A stretch of DNA of 64,000 bases from Thalassospira xianhensis MCCC 1A02616 (GCF_003326475.1 NZ_JPWA01000002.1:62001-126000); one strand, 5' to 3'; positions 1 to 9,175 are shown, numbered from the stretch's first letter. Numbers and translations: made by a program. The notes: generated by a model not told the origin, from the letters alone.

Positions 1-595
1 GCGAGCAGATCACGGCAAAATAAAATGCGATGGTGCCAGCGGATTCCGTGCTGGTCAGGGCCTTGATCTGGACCTTGGCAAAGGCGGTGGTGACTGCCAT
101 GGCAAGCCCGGCTCCGATGCCGATCAGAACGCCGGTATCAATGCCCGGTGTCGAGAATGTAGGCCATAGCATCAGAAACACGCCACCAAACCCGGCAAAG
201 GTCGCAGTAAAGACCGCCATACCGGGCTTTTCGCGTAACATGATCATCGCGACCGGCAACACCAGAAGTGGTGCCAGGAAGCCGAGTGCGGTGGCAAGGG
301 CAAGTGGCAGATAGGCCAGTGACAGGAATGAAAAGAACATCGACACAAGGCCGAACGTACTGCGTTTCAGGTGTCCGAACGGCCGGGCGGTGCGAAGGCC
401 GCGCGGAAACTGGCGTCGCCACATCAGATACAGGACGATGGGAATCAGGGCGACAGAGCTTCGCCAGAACATGATTTGGCCGACCGGTGCCTCGAACGAG
501 GCCAGACGGACAAACAAACTCATCACTGCAAACAGACCGGTGGCGGCAAGCCGCAAGCCGATCCCGGACCATACACTGCCCATTTTCGGGATCAT
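1..595 (-). CDS. EamA/DMT-family permease, 5' part only (runs off the left edge)
   Basis: This is the N-terminal ~198 residues of an inner-membrane drug/metabolite transporter of the EamA type; full-length members are about 300 residues with ten membrane helices. The visible part has alternating hydrophobic segments, starting with LRLAATGLFAVMSLFVRLAS and then a helix that carries FWRSSVALIP, a motif typical of the first EamA repeat. A long hydrophobic run around residues 85-145 contains LALATALGFLAPLLV, also typical of EamA repeats. Start is ATG 595; ATG 583 is an alternative, and neither has a strong ribosome site. Substrate cannot be inferred. The gene points away from its right-hand neighbours. 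Confidence 0.85.
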   Translation of the reverse strand, partial: MIPKMGSVWSGIGLRLAATGLFAVMSLFVRLASFEAPVGQIMFWRSSVALIPIVLYLMWRRQFPRGLRTARPFGHLKRSTFGLVSMFFSFLSLAYLPLALATALGFLAPLLVLPVAMIMLREKPGMAVFTATFAGFGGVFLMLWPTFSTPGIDTGVLIGIGAGLAMAVTTAFAKVQIKALTSTESAGTIAFYFAVICS

Positions 596-658
596 CCTGC
601 ATTTGGCGGGAAGGATGTCCCGCTTATCAAGCAGTACCCTGAATAAGTCGTATGAAAT

Positions 659-697
659 ACTGAGTTTTTTTCATATCAGGGTAGAGCGAAACTCAGT
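659..697. repeat. Inverted repeat, 9-bp perfect arms
   Basis: ACTGAGTTT (659-667) is repeated as AAACTCAGT (689-697) with a 21-base spacer. It lies in the 219-bp gap between the EamA gene start and the end of the GFA gene. There is no clean U-tract after either arm, so it is not a convincing terminator; it could be a protein-binding site or an RNA structure in the EamA leader region. Confidence 0.45.
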
Positions 698-814
698 GGT
701 CGGTTTTAGGAACCGCGCGCAGTCGCCAAAACAATTTGTTATGTGTTCCTGCGTCGTCGCCTAGGTTCGCGCTTTCACGGGAATGAAGGTTATGCGTCAG
801 TGCCTTTGGCATTG

Positions 815-1174
815 TTAGTGAGTTTTGCCGTCAACATGATGCGGGGTCAGGCTGCGCGGGTCGACATCGTCAAGGCAATTGACATTGATCGCGGCCATTT
901 TGGCACCGTTGGGCATTTCGCCATAAGCGAAGCTTTGGATGCCGCAGGTCTTGCAGAACTGGTGTCTGATCTTTTTCGCATTGAACAGATATTCGGTCAG
1001 ATTGCTTTCGCCCGATTTCAGTACGAAATTATCGCGCGGGGTGAAGGCCAGAACCGACCCAAGTTTCTGGCAGCGCGAGCAATTGCAGGTGATGGTGTGG
1101 TCAAGATCAAGTTTGTCGACCGCATAGCGCACGGCACCGCACTGGCAGCCGCCGGTATATGATTTCTCGCTCAT
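815..1174 (-). CDS. GFA (CENP-V/glutathione-dependent formaldehyde-activating-like) zinc protein
   Basis: A 119-residue single-domain protein of the GFA/DUF636 fold. The cysteine pattern that binds structural and labile zinc in the family is present: GGCQCGAVR near residue 9, TCNCSRCQK near residues 29-36 and FCKTCG near residue 74. Start ATG 1174 follows an excellent AGGAGG site. Despite the family name, most members have no proven formaldehyde activity, so no reaction is assigned. It is downstream of and co-oriented with the AraC regulator gene, 29 bp apart, and may be co-transcribed with it. Confidence 0.88.
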   Translation of the reverse strand: MSEKSYTGGCQCGAVRYAVDKLDLDHTITCNCSRCQKLGSVLAFTPRDNFVLKSGESNLTEYLFNAKKIRHQFCKTCGIQSFAYGEMPNGAKMAAINVNCLDDVDPRSLTPHHVDGKTH

Positions 1175-1203
1175 GCGTGTCCTCCTGCTGATTTGGTTTT
1201 TTG

Positions 1204-1995
1204 TTACCGGTAATATCCACCTGGTGTTTTGCCGGTGGCCTTGCGAAACATTGCGATAAAGGCCGAGGTGTTTTCATAACCAAGATCGAGGGCGACCTCG
1301 GTAACCGGTCGATGATGGGCCAGTTTTTCAAGCGCGTAAAGCAGGCGCAGCTTTTGCCGCCAGTCGCGAAACGGCATGCCGGTTTCACGCTGAAAAAGGC
1401 GGGCCAGTGTGCGCGACGATGCACCGCAATCACGTGACCATTCATCAAGGGTCCGGTTATCAGAAGGATTGGCCTGCAACTGTTCGCAAATACGCGCCAG
1501 ACGCAGGTCCTTGGGGGCGGGCAGATGCAGGTTGTCGTTTTTCGGTGGCTTAAGCTGATCAAGCAGCACACGGATCAGCCGACCATCCGAACCGGCTTCG
1601 TCATATTCAATCGGGATTTCGGTCGCGGCCCGGATCAGTTCACGCAGAAGCGGACTTACTTCCAGCACCGTGCAGCGATCAGGCAAATCGACCGGCGCAT
1701 CTTTATCGATATAAACATGGCGCGCACGCGAAAAGGTGGCATGAGTAACGGCATGTTCGATACCGGGTGGCACCCAAACCGCGCGCTGGGGCGGGACGAC
1801 CCAGATGCCGGCTTCCGTGGTGACGGTCATGGTGCCTTCGATGGCAAAAATCAGTTGATGCCAGTCGTGGCTATGTGCGCCGATGCTGTAACCGGCGGGA
1901 AGGTCGCTCATGCGGATATAAACCGGACGCGGCAGGCGGTCTGGCCGGGGGCGGGAATGTTGCGGGTATTTCGAGATATCCCGTGATCCATCCAT
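1204..1995 (-). CDS. AraC-family transcriptional regulator (cupin + HTH)
   Basis: A 263-residue regulator with an N-terminal cupin-like sensing region (SHDWHQLIFA around residue 42, VPPQRAVWVPPGIEH around residue 67) and a C-terminal AraC double helix-turn-helix (RTLARLFQRETGMPF, then VALDLGYENTSAFIAMFRKATGKTP). ATG 1995 has AGGA eight bases upstream and is preferred over ATG 2019, which has no ribosome site. It is divergent from an MFS transporter, so a likely role is local control of that exporter. This architecture resembles NimR-type regulators of exporters, but the ligand is not deducible. Confidence 0.9.
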   Translation of the reverse strand: MDGSRDISKYPQHSRPRPDRLPRPVYIRMSDLPAGYSIGAHSHDWHQLIFAIEGTMTVTTEAGIWVVPPQRAVWVPPGIEHAVTHATFSRARHVYIDKDAPVDLPDRCTVLEVSPLLRELIRAATEIPIEYDEAGSDGRLIRVLLDQLKPPKNDNLHLPAPKDLRLARICEQLQANPSDNRTLDEWSRDCGASSRTLARLFQRETGMPFRDWRQKLRLLYALEKLAHHRPVTEVALDLGYENTSAFIAMFRKATGKTPGGYYR

Positions 1996-2133
1996 GAGAA
2001 TGTCCTGTTTGCGACACATGATGGCAGATTATCGTAAGACAGACGGGGCCCACAACGATAGTTTGAAGCTATTCCAACCAAACACATAAATGCACGCGCC
2101 CCGATTGCCACCGGTACCGTGCGGGGAAACATC

Positions 2134-3420
2134 ATGTCCAAGGATTTGCCACCAGAAACAAGTACCCACGCCGCCCCCATCGAAGTGCCGGGTAATCCTG
2201 ATTTGTCGGCTACGGCTGTTGCGCACAAGGGATGGCGCAACCCGGAAGTGTTACTGATTTTCATGGCGGCTGCGATGCCGTTGTCATTTTCGACATGGAT
2301 GGCGTTGTTAAACAACTTTTCGGTCGAGATGGCGGATTTTACCGGTCGCGAGATCGGTATTTTACAGTCTTTACGTGAAATTCCGGGCTTTATGGCCTTT
2401 ACCGCGATTTTTGTACTGATCATCCTGCGCGAGCAGACCTTTGCGCTGATTTCGCTTCTGGTGCTGGGTGTCGGGGTTGCGATTTCGGGCTATTTCCCCA
2501 CGGTTGTCGGGCTTTATTGCACCACGGTCCTGATGTCGATCGGGTTCCATTATTTTGAAACCATGCAGCAGGCATTGTCGTTGCAATGGGTGAAAAAGGA
2601 ACGCACCGCGATGGTGATGGGCCGCCAGCTTTCGGCAAAATCGGTCGCATCGCTTGTAATGTTTGGCATTGTCTGGGCGATGCTGGAATTGCTGAATGTC
2701 GAATACCGGTATGTGTATCTGTTTGGCGGGGCCTTGACGGTTATCGCCGCCGTGTTTGCATGGATGGCGTTTCCGAAATTTGCCGATGCCCACCCGCAGA
2801 CCAAGAAGCTGATCCTGCGCAAACGTTACTGGCTTTATTACGCGCTGACCTTCATGAGTGGGGCGCGCCGCCAGATTTTCACGGTGTTTGCCGGGTTCCT
2901 GATGGTCGAGAAGTTTGGTTATGACGCCGCAACCATCACGCTTCTCTTCCTGTTAAACCATGCGATCAATATGGTTCTGGCACCCAAGATCGGGAAACTG
3001 ATCGGCAAGTGGGGTGAACGCAAGGCGCTGACATTTGAATATATCGGCCTGTTCATTGTTTTTGTGTCCTACGCCTTTGTCGAAAACGACAAGCTGGCCG
3101 GGGCGCTTTATGTCATTGATCATCTGTTCTTTGCGATGGCGATTGCGATCAAAACCTATTTCCAGAAGATCGCCGATCCGGCCGATATTTCATCGACGGC
3201 CGGTGTCAGCTTTACGATCAACCATATTGCCGCGGTGTTTATCCCGGTGGCATTCGGGATGTTGTGGCTGATATCACCATCGGCGGTGTTCCTGTCTGGG
3301 GCGGCGATGGCAGCGGTTTCTCTGATCCTGGCGCTGAATGTGCCCCACGATCCGGAACCGGGGAACGAGGTGGTGATGGGGTACAAATCCCACCAGCCGA
3401 TGTTGCGTCCGGCGGAGTAG
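2134..3420 (+). CDS. MFS transporter
   Basis: A 428-residue major-facilitator protein with about twelve hydrophobic segments beginning at EVLLIFMAAAMPLSFSTWMA, and a charged central loop (KFADAHPQTKKLILRKRYW) between the two six-helix halves. ATG 2134 is chosen because GGGGAAAC precedes it at good spacing; an in-frame GTG at 2119 is less likely. It is transcribed divergently from the AraC regulator, with about 140 bp of shared promoter space, and ends in its own terminator. Substrate unknown; the paired regulator suggests an inducible efflux or uptake function. Confidence 0.88.
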   Translation: MSKDLPPETSTHAAPIEVPGNPDLSATAVAHKGWRNPEVLLIFMAAAMPLSFSTWMALLNNFSVEMADFTGREIGILQSLREIPGFMAFTAIFVLIILREQTFALISLLVLGVGVAISGYFPTVVGLYCTTVLMSIGFHYFETMQQALSLQWVKKERTAMVMGRQLSAKSVASLVMFGIVWAMLELLNVEYRYVYLFGGALTVIAAVFAWMAFPKFADAHPQTKKLILRKRYWLYYALTFMSGARRQIFTVFAGFLMVEKFGYDAATITLLFLLNHAINMVLAPKIGKLIGKWGERKALTFEYIGLFIVFVSYAFVENDKLAGALYVIDHLFFAMAIAIKTYFQKIADPADISSTAGVSFTINHIAAVFIPVAFGMLWLISPSAVFLSGAAMAAVSLILALNVPHDPEPGNEVVMGYKSHQPMLRPAE

Positions 3421-3455
3421 AAAGCGGTTCCGTCCTGGCGCAGAATTTCAATCCT

Positions 3456-3487
3456 GAAAACGCCCGCCATCCTGTGCGGGTGTTTTC
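3456..3487 (+). terminator. Rho-independent terminator after the MFS gene
   Basis: GAAAACGCCCGC (3456-3467) pairs with GCGGGTGTTTTC (3476-3487) around an 8-base loop, with one G-U wobble; the right arm carries the U-rich stretch. It lies 36 bp after the MFS stop codon. Confidence 0.75.
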
Positions 3488-3587
3488 ATTTGTGTTTGCC
3501 TTGGTATTTTCGCAAAATCTTCAAAACCTGACCAAACGAACAATAATAAATTCGAGCATGAGCATCGCTTCAACAGGAACCAGTCAC

Positions 3588-5570
3588 ATGTCACATTTTC
3601 GTCCGATCAGTCGCACCTTTGTCGGTCGTGTCCTTGCAGGATCTGTTTTATCCCTGACCGTGGCGCTTGCCAGTGGTACGGCATTGGCCGACAGCACGGT
3701 ATCGCTGCGCATTCTGGAAACCACCGATATCCATACGCATCTGGTCAATTATGATTATTATCGCGACGGCGAGTCTGACACGGTTGGTCTGGCGAAGGTC
3801 GCGACCCTGTTGAAAAATGCCCGGGGCGAAGCGGAAAATGTCGTTCTGATTGATAATGGCGACCTGATCCAGGGCAACCCGCTTGGCGATTACATGGCCA
3901 AGCGCCACGGCCTGAAAGAGGGCGAGGTCCACCCGGTTTACAAGGCGATGAACCTTCTGGGCTATGACGCGGCCAATATCGGCAATCATGAATTCAACTA
4001 TGGCCTCGATTTCCTGGGCAAAAGCCTTTCGGGTGCCAAGTTCCCCTATGTCAGTGCCAATGTCTTTGCCGATGACGGTGACGCTGATGCAGAAAATGAC
4101 AAACCGTATTTCCAGCCTTATGTGATCCTTGATCGTGAATTTACCGATAGCGACGGCAAAAAGCACAAGGCGAAGGTTGGTGTGATCGGGTTCGTCCCGC
4201 CGCAGATCATGCAGTGGGACAAGGCCAATCTCGAAGGGCATGTCGTGACCAAAGACATCGTCGACATGGCCAGAAAATATGTACCGGAAATGCGTGAAAA
4301 GGGTGCGGATATCGTGATTGCGGTGCCGCATTCCGGCCTGTCGACACTGGCGCGCGAAGGCATGGAGGAAAACGCGACCTTCTACCTGAGTGAGGTTGAC
4401 GGCATTGATGCCATTCTGTTTGGCCATGCGCATACGGTATTCCCGTCCGATACCTATGCCGATATTGATGGTGTTGACCTTGCCAAGGGGACGATCAATG
4501 GTGTGGCCGCTGTCATGCCGGGCTTTTGGGGAAGCCATCTTGGCGTTATTGATCTGACGCTTTCGGTCAATGATGCCGGGGAATGGAAGGTGACCGACAG
4601 CCTTTCGGAAGCACGTCCGATCTATCACCGCGAAGGGCGCGATATCACACCGTTGGTCGAAGCCGACCCGGAAGTGATCGAGGCGGTGAAGGAAGAACAC
4701 GAGGCGACCATTGCGTATATGCGCGAAGGGGTCGGTACGACGGCTACCCCGATCAACAGCTTCTTTGCGCTGGTGGCGGATGATCCGTCAATCCAGATCG
4801 TGACCAATGCCCAGAAATGGTATCTGGAACGTATTCTGAAGGGATCGGAATATGACGGTATGCCGATCCTTTCGGCGGGTGCGCCGTTCAAGGCCGGTGG
4901 CCGCGGTGGCCCGGAATATTTCACCGACATCCCCGAAGGAAAGATCGCGCTTAAGAACGTGGCTGATCTCTATATCTATCCCAATACGTTGCGTGCGGTG
5001 TTGCTGAATGGGGCGCAGGTCCGCGAATGGCTTGAGATGTCGGCCGTGCAGTTCAACCAGATCGACCCGAACAGTAGCGAAGAACAGCCGCTGATCAACG
5101 AGACATTCCCGACCTATAACTTTGATGTCATCGACGGGGTCAATTACCAGATCGATGTGACACAGCCCGCGCGCTATAACGCATCGGGCGAGGTGGTGAA
5201 CAAGGATGCGCACCGCATCATCAATCTGACCTATGACGGCAAGCCGGTTACCGAGGATCAGGATTTTGTCGTGGCGACCAACAATTACCGTGCAGGTGGC
5301 GGGGGCAATTTCCCGGGTCTTGATGGTTCAACCATCATCATCGAAGCACCGGATGAAAACCGCACGGTTCTGGCGAACTATATCCTTGAGGAAAAGGAAA
5401 TCGATCCGAAGGCCGATGGCAACTGGAGCCTGGCCCCCATCGGGGAGGCATCCAAGGTTACGTTTGTCACCAGTCCCAAGGCATCGTCAGCTTTGAATGC
5501 GCCGGATAATATCAGCTTTGTCGGCGAGGACGAAAAGGGCTTTGCCCAATATGTCCTTCAGTCGAAATAG
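3588..5570 (+). CDS. cpdB: Periplasmic 2',3'-cyclic-nucleotide 2'-phosphodiesterase/3'-nucleotidase
   Basis: A 660-residue secreted enzyme of the 5'-nucleotidase superfamily that releases nucleosides and phosphate from extracellular 2',3'-cNMP and 3'-NMP. A signal peptide ends around TALADS. The metallophosphoesterase motifs are all visible: ETTDIHTHL, DNGDLIQGNPLGDY, GNHEFNYGLDF, PHSG and FGHAHTVFP. The C-terminal nucleotide-binding domain follows (about residues 380-640) with NNYRAGGGGNFPG. Length matches CpdB (~650). ATG 3588 follows AGGAAC at eight bases; the open frame extends far upstream but without an initiation signal. The gene stands alone between two terminators. Confidence 0.94.
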   Translation: MSHFRPISRTFVGRVLAGSVLSLTVALASGTALADSTVSLRILETTDIHTHLVNYDYYRDGESDTVGLAKVATLLKNARGEAENVVLIDNGDLIQGNPLGDYMAKRHGLKEGEVHPVYKAMNLLGYDAANIGNHEFNYGLDFLGKSLSGAKFPYVSANVFADDGDADAENDKPYFQPYVILDREFTDSDGKKHKAKVGVIGFVPPQIMQWDKANLEGHVVTKDIVDMARKYVPEMREKGADIVIAVPHSGLSTLAREGMEENATFYLSEVDGIDAILFGHAHTVFPSDTYADIDGVDLAKGTINGVAAVMPGFWGSHLGVIDLTLSVNDAGEWKVTDSLSEARPIYHREGRDITPLVEADPEVIEAVKEEHEATIAYMREGVGTTATPINSFFALVADDPSIQIVTNAQKWYLERILKGSEYDGMPILSAGAPFKAGGRGGPEYFTDIPEGKIALKNVADLYIYPNTLRAVLLNGAQVREWLEMSAVQFNQIDPNSSEEQPLINETFPTYNFDVIDGVNYQIDVTQPARYNASGEVVNKDAHRIINLTYDGKPVTEDQDFVVATNNYRAGGGGNFPGLDGSTIIIEAPDENRTVLANYILEEKEIDPKADGNWSLAPIGEASKVTFVTSPKASSALNAPDNISFVGEDEKGFAQYVLQSK

Positions 5571-5587
5571 GACTGTGTCCGAAACAG

Positions 5588-5620
5588 AAAAAGCCGCCCA
5601 TCGAAAGAGGGCGGCTTTTT
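5588..5620. terminator. Bidirectional terminator between cpdB and gcrA
   Basis: A perfect 12-bp stem, AAAAAGCCGCCC (5588-5599) with GGGCGGCTTTTT (5609-5620), has an A/U tract on both sides. It sits between the convergent cpdB and gcrA genes and can serve both. Confidence 0.92.
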
Positions 5621-5666
5621 AATTGGACGGGCGCGACGACCGTTAAGGTCAGCGACGGCCAAACTG

Positions 5667-6107
5667 TTACTTTTTGGGGCCGTGCGCCATATGCGGTGCA
5701 TTCGGGCGACCCGGAACGTTCCGCGGGCCATCTTCGCGCGGGTTTTTGCCGTTCAGATAGGCGGCAGCGCAATGCTCGTCACAATAGGGTTTGCTCGGCA
5801 CAGATTTCTTGCCGCAGAAATGGAAATCTTCATCGCCCGGGTCACCGAACGGCCAGCGGCACATGCCAGCACCGAGATCAAAGATGCTGATGCCTTTGCT
5901 CTGTACTTTCGGGGTGGGTGCCTTTTTGGGCTCGCTCTCTTCGGCGCGGCGCTGGATCGGGGAGGGGCGCTTGGGCAGGCCAAGGCGGTGTGCCTTGCCG
6001 ACGACGGCGTTTTTGCCAACGCCCAGTTCTTCACCGATGCGTGCTGTAGTCCAGCCCTGATTCCAGAGCGAGGTCAGCAATTCAATCTTTTCCGGCGTCC
6101 AGCTCAT
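5667..6107 (-). CDS. gcrA: GcrA family cell-cycle regulator
   Basis: A 146-residue DNA-binding regulator. The N-terminus MSWTPEKIELLTSLWNQGWT, followed by a helix-turn-helix with IGEELGVGKNAVVGKAHRLG, is the family hallmark. The C-terminal part has the conserved CRWPFGDPGDEDFHFCG and YCDEHCA cysteine motifs. In Caulobacter GcrA binds the sigma70 holoenzyme and is sensitive to CcrM adenine methylation at promoters; the same role is inferred here. The gene is monocistronic, convergent with cpdB. Confidence 0.95.
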   Translation of the reverse strand: MSWTPEKIELLTSLWNQGWTTARIGEELGVGKNAVVGKAHRLGLPKRPSPIQRRAEESEPKKAPTPKVQSKGISIFDLGAGMCRWPFGDPGDEDFHFCGKKSVPSKPYCDEHCAAAYLNGKNPREDGPRNVPGRPNAPHMAHGPKK

Positions 6108-6331
6108 TTCGAGTATATTCCGTGTTTCTTTGTCCGCCCGGTGGAAAATCCATAGGCAGGTGCTTATTGTCCGAAGTCAAACAGGGATACAGAGGTATCC
6201 GCTAATATCACGCGGCGCAAGGGTCTTAGCCATTTTTGACCAATCGGGGTCAGGTCGACGACCGGTTTGCTGCACGCGGAAAGATGCGCAATTTGCATGA
6301 CAGCGCGTCAATGTAAAGGGGAGATCGTCAT

Positions 6332-6994
6332 TTGACATGGTTTTTCGTTTCGGTTGTGGTCTTTATGGCGGGGCATATCGTGCCCGGACTTTTGCGTGGC
6401 GCGATCACGGCAAGGATCGGTCATACGGCCTATATCGTAACGTTCTCGATCATGTCGCTGTTCCTGTTGGGATGGGTGATTTATGAAGTGCAGCATGCAG
6501 ACTTCATTGCGCTGTGGCCCTACGAAATCTGGCAAAATCATGTGACGCTGACGCTTATGCTGCCCGCCTGTATTTTGTGGGCAGCGGCGATTATTCAACC
6601 CTGTCCGCTGTCGATCGGGCGAAAAAAAGGATTTGATCCTGCTCATCCAGGGATCAACCGGTTTACTCGCCATCCGCTGCTTTTGGGCATGATGTTGTGG
6701 GGGCTTGGTCATATCCTGCCCAATGGCGATCTGGTGGCGTTCATGTTCTTTGGCGGGGCGACAGTTTTTGCCATTTCGGGGTTCTGGCGAATGGAAAAAA
6801 TCCGCGCCCGGCATATGGAAGATGCGGAATATAAGGCAATCCTTGACGGGACTCGGCGGTTTGACCTGATGGGAATTGCCGAGGGGGCGTTTGGCTGGCG
6901 CGATATCGTGTTGGGGATCGGGCTTTATATCGTCATCCTGTGGGCCCATCCCCACGTGATCGGGGTTGATCCGTTAGCCGCAATTGGCGGCTGA
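6332..6994 (+). CDS. NnrU-family integral membrane protein (TTG start)
   Basis: A 220-residue membrane protein of the NnrU/isoprenylcysteine-methyltransferase-like type. About five hydrophobic segments are visible, and the conserved NRFTRHPLLLGMMLWGLGH motif sits near residue 110. NnrU genes are often near denitrification genes, but none are seen here, so function stays open. The start is TTG 6332, placed by an AAGGGGAG site about nine bases upstream; the first ATG would cut the first membrane helix. It is followed by an unknown gene on the same strand. Confidence 0.82.
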   Translation: MTWFFVSVVVFMAGHIVPGLLRGAITARIGHTAYIVTFSIMSLFLLGWVIYEVQHADFIALWPYEIWQNHVTLTLMLPACILWAAAIIQPCPLSIGRKKGFDPAHPGINRFTRHPLLLGMMLWGLGHILPNGDLVAFMFFGGATVFAISGFWRMEKIRARHMEDAEYKAILDGTRRFDLMGIAEGAFGWRDIVLGIGLYIVILWAHPHVIGVDPLAAIGG

Positions 6995-7129
6995 CCGGCG
7001 ACTTCGGGCATCTTGAGCCTGCGCGAAGCGATGCAGAAAAACTCTCGGCAATGCTTGAAGTTCCGGAATATCATTGGGATACTGGGTCGCCAATTGTCCG
7101 CCCCGGACAGATTATTTCTGCGAGGTGTT

Positions 7130-7591
7130 ATGACGTCTCCTGAACTTGCGACCAATCTTGCCCGTTTTGCCGAGATGGAAGGCCGCCACCCCAGACTGCT
7201 TCTGGCGACGGCATCGTCGGTGGAAGAATCCCATCACAAGCATGTCGCAACCCTGTTTGCCGATGGCGGGTTTGACGTTGATATCGCACCGAAAAATTCG
7301 GATGCACAATCGATTGCCCGTCAGGCGGTTGATTGCGATGCCGATATTCTGGTTCTGATCCGTTTGTCGCTGACGGCAGAAGACCGGGTGGGGGTGGCCG
7401 ATGTGATATCGTCACTGGCCGCACTTGATGCGGAATATATCAAGTTCGGCATCGTCGGGAAAACCGATGACCCGGCGCGCGACAATGTTGATTTCGTCTT
7501 TGATCTTGAACATCTCGGAACGGATGATTGCGAGGCGCTGGTCGGTTACATCCTTGAGATTGAAGAAGACCGGGTTGCGCAACATATATAA
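7130..7591 (+). CDS. Small protein resembling a degenerate cobalamin-binding (B12) Rossmann domain
   Basis: About 153 residues. The segment RHPRLLLATASSVEESHHKH..ADGGFDVDIAPKN..ARQAVDCDADILVLI has the strand/helix rhythm and wording of the C-terminal B12-binding domain of methylmalonyl-CoA-mutase-type enzymes. The DxHxxG cobalt-ligand motif expected after the first strand is replaced by SVEESHHKH, so base-off B12 binding is doubtful. ATG 7130 has GAGG just upstream; an in-frame start at 7013 lacks a ribosome site. The family resemblance is my reading and needs a profile search. Confidence 0.6.
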   Translation: MTSPELATNLARFAEMEGRHPRLLLATASSVEESHHKHVATLFADGGFDVDIAPKNSDAQSIARQAVDCDADILVLIRLSLTAEDRVGVADVISSLAALDAEYIKFGIVGKTDDPARDNVDFVFDLEHLGTDDCEALVGYILEIEEDRVAQHI

Positions 7592-7710
7592 CGGACCCGG
7601 ATCGTGGTTCTGGCCCGTTCCGGCGGATTTGAGGCAATGATTTTGAAACCCTTTGGGGGCATAATGGTTGCCTTGCGGTAAAGCCAATCAAACCATAGCG
7701 GGAATGATGA

Positions 7711-8190
7711 ATGGGAATGCTAAAGGAGACGCTGCTGCGCGTTTTCGTTGGAAAACGCGGACGGGAGGCCCTTAAGGCCTATAGCGATGCGCAGTCCCTG
7801 CAACTGAATGATCCCGATATGGCGGTCCGCACCGCAGCCCAGGCCAAACAGGCACGCAGGATCGAAGACCGTGCGATGGCATATCAGGAAAGCGGCATGT
7901 CCTTTGACGAGGCCCGGGCCCAGGCACTGGCAGAGACCCTGACAGAATCATCAAGTGATCCGCAGGCTGCGATCCTGAAGGCACTGGAAGAAGCCGATGC
8001 CAAGGTCGGCAAAAAGAAAAGCCGGATGCCGACCGCCGCCGATGATCAGCGCGCCAAGCTGATTTCCGAGGCGCTCAGCGCGATGCGCAACAAGCAGGAA
8101 GACCTTGACAAGCTTGACCCGGAACTGCGTGCCAAGCTGACCCTGATGGCGGTCGGCGCGCTTATGGGCGGCCCACCGACCAAACAGTAA
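7711..8190 (+). CDS. Hypothetical protein, charged and helical
   Basis: A 159-residue protein I do not recognise. It is rich in Ala, Lys, Glu and Asp, has no signal peptide or strong membrane helix, and probably forms helices throughout (AVRTAAQAKQARRIEDRAMA; SEALSAMRNKQEDLDKLDPE). A short hydrophobic C-terminus (LTLMAVGALMGGP) ends it. ATG 7711 has GGGAATGATGA before it. Base composition matches the neighbours. It is convergent with the Nudix gene. Confidence 0.7.
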   Translation: MGMLKETLLRVFVGKRGREALKAYSDAQSLQLNDPDMAVRTAAQAKQARRIEDRAMAYQESGMSFDEARAQALAETLTESSSDPQAAILKALEEADAKVGKKKSRMPTAADDQRAKLISEALSAMRNKQEDLDKLDPELRAKLTLMAVGALMGGPPTKQ

Positions 8191-8233
8191 TGGTAGTAAC
8201 CGATCTCTTTGCGCGTACAGCGATCCAAATCTC

Positions 8234-9097
8234 CTAGTGGAAAATATTGCGATGAAGACCCGTCGTGAGCTGGCAATATTCCGGCTCGTTATCGGCGGTC
8301 AGGAAGCCGTGGCGGATAAGGAAATCGATGATTACCAGCGCACAGTTGAATTTGAAATCGAAACTGCCGCGAACGATTTTGGCCACCTCGTCTAATGGCA
8401 ACAATTCAAAACGCTCGACCTCGCCATCGGCACATTGCGGGACGAAATCGGCGGGTAGTTCCAGATCGTAATTGACCATCACGTCGGGTTTGAGCCCTTC
8501 GTTGGTTTCGTACAGATAGGAAATGGTGCCGACCGGTTTCAGATGCCGGGCAAGGGTTTCGGGAATGGCGGCTTCTTCGGCGCATTCCTTGATCATGTTT
8601 TCAAGGAAGCCCAGACCGGCGGGCTGACCACCGGCGACCATGTTATCAAGCATGCCGGGATAGGTCGGTTTGTCCTTGGCGCGATGGGCAACCCACATAT
8701 GGATGTCGTTGCCCTTGCGCACATAACCGTTCATATGCACGCCCCAGGACCGGAACCCGAAATAGGGCATGGCGGATCGGTCAAGCTGGCATAGGGGATC
8801 ATGGCCCAGTGTCGGTCGGATATCGAACCGTTCACCATGGAGGCGACGGATCACACCCTTGTCGCGCAATGCTCTGGTCGTGGTATCAAGCACGCGGTTG
8901 CGGTCCTCAAGGGTTGCAATATGCGGCGCAAAACAGAATTCACCATTGTCGTCGCGCATAAAATCGGACCCAAGCGATACAAGGGCGGAGGCGAAGTCCG
9001 GACGTAGCGCCCCCATCGACATTCCGTTGATGCGGAACGGCACATAACGCGCCGGATTGGCGTTGTTGCAGGCTTTGATGTGGTCAAGATAGGTCAA
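8234..9097 (-). CDS. Nudix hydrolase with DUF4743-type N-terminus
   Basis: A ~287-residue two-part protein: an N-terminal DUF4743-like region (YLDHIKACNNANPARYVPFR) and a Nudix hydrolase domain with the box GGQPAGLGFLENMIKECAEE around residue 160, in the order G..E..KEC.EE. This combination occurs in proteins related to eukaryotic thiamin pyrophosphokinase-linked Nudix enzymes that hydrolyse damaged thiamin diphosphates; that substrate is family knowledge, not shown here. TTG 9097 is favoured by GGGAG six bases upstream; a GTG at 9151 would add 18 residues without a clear ribosome site. Confidence 0.85.
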   Translation of the reverse strand: MTYLDHIKACNNANPARYVPFRINGMSMGALRPDFASALVSLGSDFMRDDNGEFCFAPHIATLEDRNRVLDTTTRALRDKGVIRRLHGERFDIRPTLGHDPLCQLDRSAMPYFGFRSWGVHMNGYVRKGNDIHMWVAHRAKDKPTYPGMLDNMVAGGQPAGLGFLENMIKECAEEAAIPETLARHLKPVGTISYLYETNEGLKPDVMVNYDLELPADFVPQCADGEVERFELLPLDEVAKIVRGSFDFKFNCALVIIDFLIRHGFLTADNEPEYCQLTTGLHRNIFH

Positions 9098-9175
9098 GGC
9101 GGGCTCCCGGTTGGGGCGCGCTGCAACACGATCATGTTGCAGCGCCGCCACCCGAACAGACTAAGCGCCCAAGGC

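Noticed and set aside
3648-4700. A 350-codon minus-strand open frame inside cpdB
   Set aside because: It is the antisense of the metallophosphoesterase domain, whose motifs are all conserved on the plus strand.
5667-6155. Long plus-strand open frames covering the gcrA gene
   Set aside because: The minus strand encodes a clear GcrA protein; the plus-strand frames have no ribosome sites and no family content.
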